Source: Vitellaria paradoxa (taxonomy: Eukaryota > Streptophyta > Magnoliopsida > Ericales > Sapotaceae). From it: 64,000 nt of DNA. Below, one piece after another: positions 57,109 to 64,000 of this stretch. Position numbers and translations under genes: made by a program. The notes beneath the pieces are model-generated. The model worked only from the letters and a program-made list of their open reading frames with translations, was not told the DNA's origin and ran no database searches. Numbering within the stretch: position 1 is the stretch's first letter; each line of letters opens with the position of its first letter. Location: positions 30,885,721-30,949,720 of the forward strand of contig CM034238.1 of the NCBI GenBank assembly GCA_019916065.1. The letters run 5' to 3'.

Positions 57109-57160
57109 AAATAAATGCAAATAGGTAATTACCAAAAATAAATAAATAAATGCAAATAGG
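57109..57160 (+). mobile_element. 18-bp LINE-tail-only insertion with TSD
   Basis: TAATTACCAAAAATAAAT (57126-57143) lies between perfect 17-bp repeats AAATAAATGCAAATAGG (57109-57125 and 57144-57160), next to the foldback right end. Confidence 0.65.
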
Positions 57161-60136
57161 TTGAGCTAATGTAATGGCAGGGCCACCACTTTCGATAATT
57201 TCTTGCTATATTCATTATTTTTATGTAATTCCCAAAAAATATTATAAAAAGTATATTTCTATACATCATGAGTACAAGTGGTTTGGTACTCACATCCCTA
57301 CAAACTGCATCGTAGATGCAGAGCTCGAGACTTAGGAGGGCTAGCACAGCCGTTGAAACCCTATAGTTCTATTGAGCAGCTTTTACGACTTTAAAAGTTT
57401 ATGGTTATGAAAATATCGCTTTATAAGTAAATAAAACTTATATTATCTGGTTTTAATTTAATCCAAGGTGTGCATTCTATTAATAAAATAATTATTACTA
57501 TTATTTATGTCAATAAATAGGATGTTCAATGACTCTAAAAAATATATAGTAAGATTGTAATGGACCCCGTATATTAAATTTTATAATCTAACTAACTCTT
57601 CGAGATCTCGGGATTTTGGGGGCGTGACAGATGAGCTAGGGCTTGTCCTTGTGACGGGAAGGGATTGTGAAACAATAAAGAGCTGATGATTTTAATAAAT
57701 TTCGTTTGATTTTCTGAATTACATCATATGCAAAAATTAATATATATATATATATATATACATGCACACTAGTATATAGATAAAGATTTTAGAGAAATGA
57801 ACCAGAAGAAATTTGGATAACCTCAAACACTTGAAGAATGAGTTTAATTGAGTTTTGGATTACATCATGTGTAGATATACAACTAGTGTATATAGATAAA
57901 GGTTACAGAGAGCTATAGAAGAAGTTCTGATAACCCCAAACACTTAAAGCCTTAGCTCAGAAACTCAGCTACAAAATTTCTTCTTCAACTCCACATCAAC
58001 CATTCAATGAAACCTTAACTTTTCTATTGAAGGGTTCAAATTGTAGTCATTAAAGCCAAAGCCCTAGCTTTTTTCATTTGTTCAAAGTTTTTTCGGGGTT
58101 AAATTATCGTGTCCTAACTAATTTTGAGGTTTTAATTGTGCTTGAGTTTGTAATTATATGCTTGAATTTGAAGAAGAGTGGAAAATTAGAGGAAGGATAA
58201 AAGGTAGCGAAGAAAAAGAAGAGAGGACAATTTTGTCTTTCTACAACTTAACGTAATGCCATCCACTGTTGCTTTTACTTACAAGTACAGAGAATATTAG
58301 TACATAATAATAAGGTATACAGAGTGTTAAGTAATTTTTACCCCAAGTATAGAGGGTATAAAGACAATTACCTCTTTATAATTATAATACTTTTTTATAA
58401 AATATTATTTTTTAAATAGTATTTATTTGTTTATATTTTGCAATAAGAATTTAAAGATGATTTTCTTTTTTAAAGATTCATATATATGATGGATTTATTA
58501 TATGTTATGCAAAAATAAATTTTCACCACACATGCGTAGCATGCCACCAAATCAACTTCTCTTAAAATCAATTCATGCACCCAAAAAAAAAATCTCTGAA
58601 GCCAAACATCGATAATAAGTTATTGACTAAAGGCTTTCTGACAAACAAGTTAGCTTTAGGAATCTTTTTTACATGTACAGAGAAAGAAAGAGTAATTTGA
58701 TGGTACGTAGTGAGCAAATCTCGATTGTGAGCATGTCGCTGGTATTTACATATGCAAAAGAAAGGATATGCCCTAAGTGGATGTGAGTACCCATACTTGT
58801 CCAAGTTTTGGAACATTCAATCCTAAAGAGTACCATACCCTCTTATTTCCCACACCAACCCCAAATACAAATCAACATATCAAGTTCCATTATAATCTCA
58901 TAACCATCAACAACTCTTGTAAAACATATAATAATTATATATTAAATTAGTTGTTCATCAAAATTTAGATATTCATTATAATTCCAAAAATAAATTCCCA
59001 GATTTAAATATTGTTTTAGAAAAATTAGAGTTTTCTCATAATATTCGAAAATCATATTATTCAAACAACTAAGCCACCAAAGTCAGCAAGAGCCAGGCCG
59101 TCCAAGCCCCTGTCCAAATGACTATTCCAACTAGCCCCCTGTCTAGACCCTAGTCTGAAATGCCTGATCAAAGCTCAGAATAGAGCATACCCATTTCCCT
59201 TCCGGCCACTCTCGCCCCATATCTCATCAATACAAACTCCTAAACCAACAAATAAAAAAGACACCATAATCTCAAGTTTATCATATTAATATCGCATTTA
59301 TGTAGGATTTAAAGCAACTAATCAAGACAACACTTCATATTTTAACACACAAGTTTATATATACGCGTATATACACTTATATCAACTTAACAAATAGAAC
59401 CACTACCTCGAATGGTTATTCCTAAGCCTCCCATGAATCGAGTTTGAACCAACCTCCACCAAGAAACTCCTCTCTTTATTTCTCTCCCTTCTCAAACAAG
59501 CTTGCAAACTACCTCTCTCTCGGTTCAATGAGTAAATGAAGAGGAGAGAAGGTGATAATAAGGTTTATGAGGTGTAGAAGGTGTAGACCAGTTATGTTGT
59601 CGAAATGTAAAGGGTTAATGAGATTTAATTTGAAGGAAACCCAAAATTTATGGAGAAACTAATCTCAAATGTAGGAATCTAGGTCATTCGGACCCCGTCT
59701 GGACAGCCAGCCTATTCGAACTCCCACTCAAATGACAGAATCATGGTTTAGGAAAAAATTTGAAAAAGTTTCTAATTGATAGTATTTTGTCTAGACGCCC
59801 ATCTGAACACCCCTCTGTCTGGACCTTCGTCAAAATGACAGAATTCAGTTTTTAAAATTTTGGAGAAAATATTTCTAAGTGTTGGTCCTTGTTATGTCTT
59901 TCTCCAAAATGATATAGACTCACCCCAAGCGCAAAGTGGCCATTGTAATAGCACAATAAAGTCAATGAGTATTGAGTTATTCCCACAGGGAACTATTATC
60001 TAGAACAAATTAATGACTCAAATCTTTTGAAATTTTTTAAAGAAAATTAAAACCTTACTAAGAATGATGGTTTGATGTTCAAATGGTTGAAATTTTGGTT
60101 TACTAAAAACAATTATATGAAAAATCTTGGACCAAG
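57161..60136. other. intergenic DNA, no gene seen
   Basis: AT-rich; holds a (TA)n tract at about 57739-57761. The end-like sequence CGGGATTTTGGGGGCGTGACA (about 57609-57630) resembles the right end of 6412-6691. Related phrases 'GTCTGGACNNNCNNTCGAAC...AAATGACAG' recur at 59095-59170, 59690-59740 and 59800-59845, possibly remnants of a repeat. No protein motif was recognised. Confidence 0.5.
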
Positions 60137-60212
60137 TTTTTTTTTTTTTTTGGGTAAGTAAGTGAGAATTTGGATTAATGGGAAAATTTACATCCTTTTG
60201 GAGGCATATAAT
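60137..60212 (-). mobile_element. short LINE 3' UTR fragment (minus)
   Basis: A T-tract (60137-60151) is followed by GGGTAAGTAAGTGAGAATTTGGATTAATGGGAAAATTTAC. The reverse strand matches the LINE 3' ends at 46950 and 55780 (CCCATTAATCCAAAT...CTTACTTACCC-A(n)). It is about 75 bp long. TSD was not found. Confidence 0.7.
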
Positions 60213-60434
60213 TGACTCAAATAGCAATCTTAATGGATCTTCAAGGCTCAATAATAATGTAATTCACTCTATAATCGAATGGATCAGAAGATATAACATT
60301 AAAATCAAGAATAATCCTCAACTCAATTTATAATTAAAAAGTAGTTGGGTCATTGCGTAAGATGTAGACCGAGAAAGGTGAGAATGGCAAAGTTGAGAGC
60401 TTCTCTCTCTAGGATTTTCTCTCTCTAAGTTTTC

Positions 60435-62453
60435 ATGGCTGATTCACTCCCAAACTCCCCCACATCCAAAGCCCTCTTGTCCCTAATCTCTTCCTCCACC
60501 TTCTCGGATCCTAGAAATGAATTTGAAGATGGCTCGGTTAGTCTTCAAGCCATAACTAATGAGGAAGAAAGGAAGTTGCAGCTTGTGGCCAACAAAGAAG
60601 GTATAGCTTCGGATGAGATCCCCTCTAGGGTCTCATCCCTTTCTATTCCCTCTCAAGAAGGTCAACAAGCTCACCAACGCCGCTCCATTGATGAGTTGAG
60701 AGCTGAAATTACTCTTATGAAAGACTCCTTCCATGAAGATGAATTAGGAGCTCAAGAAGTCTCGGTTCCAAGTTTGGGTGGCCAGAACTTTGTTGAACCA
60801 ATTCAAATGAAGTTGGATAGAGGTAAGGCTCCAATCTTCCCATCAATCTCGGTTGAATCATTGTCTCACTCATTCTCGGTTTCCAGCCTTCCCGAAGTGA
60901 AGATGACCCATGTTAGTTCCCATAGTCCACATGTACCTAATCCCTCCAACCTTTATCTAGACAAAGCTAATACCCAAAGGTCAATTCCATGCAAGTCAAC
61001 TTCCCATTTACCCATACAACCTGCCATACACCAGATTTCCAATACCAAGAATCCTACCCCTGTGCAATACCTAACCAACTTGGATAAAAACCACTTCAGC
61101 CCGCCAAAACCGTGTCTTTCAAATTCCAATATTCAGATACACATCCCACCCGAACCAAATGATAACCAAATCGTTGGAACTCAACCAAAAACTAACCTAG
61201 CTGAAAAAGCCAACCAACCAAAACCTACTTGGGCTCAACTCTTCTCCTCTAACCGTGTTAAAGCCAATGGGACTGAGCTCAAATATATACCCGCCCATGA
61301 CACCTCTGAAAATTCTAAGGCCCCGGTATCATTCTCCTTTGAGGAAGTAGCCGAAGATTTGAAAAAATGGGACAATGCCATAGTCGGCCATGTTATATGA
61401 GCAAAACCCCCATACAAGCTAATGCAACAATTCATAGAAAGAAGATGGAGAGCTTTTGGTCATGTTGAAGTGTTTATCCTCAAGGTTGGTCTATTCATCT
61501 TTAATTTTCAAGATGAGGAAACAAAGCTCAAGGTTCTAGAGTTGGGTCCTTGGAGCTACTATGACAAGCCTCTAATTTTAAGGCCTTGGTCTCCCAATGA
61601 GGTATATGATAGAGCAAGCCCTGAATCTATTCCAATTTGGATCAGATTTCCCCACTTGAAGCTCCACCTTTGGTCGGCCATGTCATTGAGCAAGATTGCA
61701 AGTCAAATAGGGAAGCCCTTGTTCACCGATAGGATGACTACTCAAATGGAACGTCTCTCATTTGCAAGAGTACGCATTGAAGTGGACAAGCAAAGTACAT
61801 TCCCCCTCTTTGTTGAAATTAAGGATTACAATGGTGTGATTTTCCAACAGCCGGTTGAGTATGAATGGCTACCCACGATTTGTGAAGGATGCAAGCAATT
61901 TGGTCATAGGATTGGCCAATGCCCCAAGAATGTGACACAACAATGGAGGCCGAAACCTAAGACCAAAGAGAGCACAATTCAGCAAACTCCTATTGAATAC
62001 CCCTTGGCCGAGAGTTCATCTAATAGCCACCTTGCAAATTCCACAATTGGAAGCAAAAATCAGCCCCAAGCTAAGGAGAACCCTTGCAAGATCGAATCCT
62101 CGGATCCCCTTAAGGTGCAAGAGCCTAATTCTAAGATCCTTTGTTCAATGGAATCACAATTAGAGACTCCAATTATGGCCACTCCTTTAGCAATTCAGGA
62201 CCCACCAACCAGCTATGAGGAAGTCTTATTGTTGAAGTGTTCGGAAGAAAATACAGAATTAACATGCAAGGAGGAAGATGATCAACCTCCAACCCCCAAC
62301 TATGATAAAAAAGGCTTGGAATATGAATTGGATTCTGATTTTAAACTTTCAAAATCCCAACGTAAGAAGGAGATGAAAAAATTGCATGCCATTGAGAAAA
62401 TGAACAAGGCCCTACAAGCCAAGTCCTCGGCCTCCTCCCCTAAACCTAGATGA
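60435..62453 (+). pseudogene. LINE P3 ORF1 (DUF4283 plus zinc knuckle), one internal stop
   Basis: One frame from ATG 60435 (MADSLPNSPTSKALLS) to TGA 62451-62453. A single TGA at 61398-61400 falls in HVI-stop-AKPPYK, where LINE P1 has a Gly (VIGTKPPYK). DUF4283 spans about 61340-61760 ([52 protein letters not shown]). The zinc knuckle is CEGCKQFGHRIGQC (61882-61923). A Pro/Ser-rich N-terminal region precedes the domain. Confidence 0.88.
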
Positions 62454-64000
62454 ATTTTGGTGCATGGAATGTGAGAGGCCTTAATTGGCCCATAAAGCAA
62501 GCTGAAGTCAAGAAGTTGATCAAAGCATCTTCTTTCAATCTAATCGGCCTCCTTGAAACCAAGGTTCAAAGTCATAATGTAGATAAAGTTTGCAAGTGCA
62601 TTAATTCCTCCTTTTGCTATACGGGGAACTGCTTGAATAATTCACCAGCTAGAATTTTGATTTTGTGGGACCCTTCAACTATTAAAGTTCATGTTATTTC
62701 TAGTTCTAGCCAATTTATCTTTTGCCATGTAACTCATCATGCTACATCAATAGAGTTTTTTGCTACTTTTGTCTATGCTTCAAATGATAGGGCAACAAGA
62801 GAGCTTTTGTGGAAGGATCTACAAGCCAATTATGACATGATTGGGGCTGTTTCACCTTGGGTTATTTTGGGAGACTTCAATGTAGTTAAAGAGGAGCAAG
62901 AAAAAAGAGGTGGAAGGGGTATTGACAAGGTTGCGGTAAGTGACTTCAACACATGCCTTGATGCCATTGAATTAGTAGACTTAAGATACTCCGGATGCTT
63001 TTACACTTGGTCCAACAAACAAGAGGATGGCTATAGCATTTTCAGCAAGCTTGATAGAGCTCTTGTGAATGAAAGGTGGCTAAATTACTTTCCTAATTCA
63101 GAAGCTTTCTTCCCAAATGCTTGTATCTCAGATCATAGCCCAATAGTCATAAATATTCGGTGCAATGACCTGTCCGGAAGGAAACCATTTAAGTTCTTTA
63201 ACTATTGGACCAAGAACAAAGAGTTTTATAAGCTGGTAGAAGAAGTTTGGAGCACCCAAGTCTCGGGCTCTCCCATGTACAAACTTGTTTCTAAGCTCAA
63301 GACTCTCAAGATGGCTTTGAAAGATTTCAATAGGAGGCATTATGGGGGTATTTCTGCAAAGGTGGCCGAAGCTAAGGTTAAACTTGAAGCTATTCAAAGG
63401 GAGCTGCAACTAAATGTCAATTCTAATCTCCTAGGAGAAGAAAGCATTGCCCTTGATGAATACTTGCATTTAGCCTTAGCAGAGGAAGCTTTCTATAAAC
63501 AAAAATCTAGAGACAATTCTATAAAGTTAGGTGACCAAAACACCTCCTACTTTCATAGAAAAGTCAAAAGCCATTGCTCAAAGAACAAGATTCTCTCTAT
63601 TCTTGATGATCAAGGTGAAAGAATTGAAGATTATGAAGAGGTAAAATTAGCTTTCATTGAATTCTACAAAAAGCTTTTGGGCTTCCCCTTCCCATACCCG
63701 AAAGATGCCAAGTCTTATGTTGAAAGTATTATGAGCACAAGCTTACCTTCGGATCTCATGGCTTCTTTGGAAAGTGAAGTTGCGGATGAGGAGATAAAAG
63801 CCACTCTATTTTCATTGCCAAGCCACAAAGCTCCAGGACCGGATGGATTCACCTCTCACTTCTTCAAAAAAGCATGGAGTATAGTAGGTGATGATTTCCT
63901 AAGTGCTATAAAGTCTTTTTTCAGCTCGGGGAAACTTCTTAAGGTGATCAACACAACAATCATTGCTCTTGTTCCTAAAGTTCCCAATCCAAGTAAGGTG
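62450..64000 (+). CDS. LINE P3 ORF2 (endonuclease-RT), 5' part, open
   Basis: It starts ATG 62450 overlapping the ORF1 stop as ATGA and stays open for 517 codons to the window edge. The endonuclease domain (first about 230 residues) has GAWNVRGLNWPIKQAEV, LLETKVQS, VILGDFNVVKEEQEKRGG and SDHSPIVI. These carry the catalytic Asn, Glu, Asp and Asp-His of the APE-like fold. A linker follows. The RT begins at SHKAPGPDGFTSHFFKKAW, with [14 protein letters not shown] at the very end; the FADD motif lies beyond the window. Whether it is intact to its end cannot be seen. Confidence 0.88.
   Translation, partial: MNFGAWNVRGLNWPIKQAEVKKLIKASSFNLIGLLETKVQSHNVDKVCKCINSSFCYTGNCLNNSPARILILWDPSTIKVHVISSSSQFIFCHVTHHATSIEFFATFVYASNDRATRELLWKDLQANYDMIGAVSPWVILGDFNVVKEEQEKRGGRGIDKVAVSDFNTCLDAIELVDLRYSGCFYTWSNKQEDGYSIFSKLDRALVNERWLNYFPNSEAFFPNACISDHSPIVINIRCNDLSGRKPFKFFNYWTKNKEFYKLVEEVWSTQVSGSPMYKLVSKLKTLKMALKDFNRRHYGGISAKVAEAKVKLEAIQRELQLNVNSNLLGEESIALDEYLHLALAEEAFYKQKSRDNSIKLGDQNTSYFHRKVKSHCSKNKILSILDDQGERIEDYEEVKLAFIEFYKKLLGFPFPYPKDAKSYVESIMSTSLPSDLMASLESEVADEEIKATLFSLPSHKAPGPDGFTSHFFKKAWSIVGDDFLSAIKSFFSSGKLLKVINTTIIALVPKVPNPSKV

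Larger units (their letters stand above)
51868..57115. repeat. long AT-rich foldback (inverted repeat) upstream of TMN1
   Basis: The left arm (about 51897-52790) and right arm (about 53010-53210 joined to 56431-57105) are inverted copies of about 0.9 kb each, with a spacer of about 220 bp. Both arms carry the same order of landmarks: TTATTTTCATAAAATATT, ATTTAATCCA, repeated TTTATTAAAAATAATT units, TTAGAATTGACAAAAT. The right arm is split by LINE P2. Possible 8-bp TSD TAAATAAA at 51868-51875 and 57108-57115, but this is low complexity. There is no coding capacity. The left end lies about 130 bp from the TMN1 start codon. Confidence 0.75.
60387..64000 (+). mobile_element. L1-type LINE (P3), continues past window
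   Basis: Same family as LINE P1. The 5' UTR (TTGAGAGCTTCTCTCTCTAGG...) is complete, ORF1 is at 60435 and ORF2 at 62450. ORF2 is open to the window end. The only break seen is one stop in ORF1. It is the least decayed LINE here. Confidence 0.88.

Noticed and set aside
59095..59845. Recurring 'gtctggac...aaatgacag' phrases as a regulatory repeat
   Set aside because: Only about three loose copies, too diverged to define a unit; probably remnants of an old repeat.

Overview
This is a stretch of plant nuclear genome, most likely from a eudicot. The evidence is a nuclear-encoded plant-type ferredoxin precursor with a plastid transit peptide, a plant TMN1-type (TM9SF) gene with GT-AG introns, plant L1-type LINEs with DUF4283/zinc-knuckle ORF1s, Ty1-copia and Ty3-gypsy elements, an RTE LINE and tRNA-derived SINEs. 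No bacterial, organellar or CRISPR-like feature was seen.

Only two host genes are supported, both on the minus strand. The first is a single-exon ferredoxin (8495-8941). It has a 3'-truncated duplicate at 6692-7210 that keeps the promoter motifs but has lost the iron-sulphur half. The second is a TMN1 / TM9SF-type nine-transmembrane Golgi-endosome protein. I could reconstruct it completely by hand as 12 exons between 51742 (start) and 10332 (stop). Its 1770 coding bases give 589 residues, all phases close and all 11 introns are GT-AG. One exon is only 18 nt long.

Almost everything else is transposable elements, and most of them sit inside the TMN1 introns. Intron 8 holds an RTE LINE with a perfect 17-bp target-site duplication (TSD). 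Intron 10 holds a SINE. Intron 6 (13.2 kb) holds copia-1 (16017-28778). Copia-1 contains a SINE, a LINE tail, a duplicated hairpin MITE and a Tat-like gypsy element (18626-25949) that carries an antisense plant-mobile-domain ORF. Intron 3 (19.3 kb) holds copia-2 (30479-48464), which is split by two full-length LINEs inserted head to head (34457-40482 minus, 40677-46997 plus).

Just upstream of the TMN1 start codon lies a long AT-rich foldback (inverted repeat, about 51876-57107). Its right arm is split by an ORF1-only LINE derivative, itself split by a 5'-truncated LINE. The window begins inside a minus-strand LINE (1-about 4440). It ends inside a plus-strand LINE (from about 60387) whose ORF2 is open to the window edge.

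Several very short insertions of 15-35 bp, consisting only of a LINE-type 3' tail and flanked by 15-17 bp TSDs, are scattered through the window. Nested TSDs give a relative insertion order: copia-2 before the two LINEs; copia-1 before the gypsy element; foldback before LINE-P2a before LINE-P2b.
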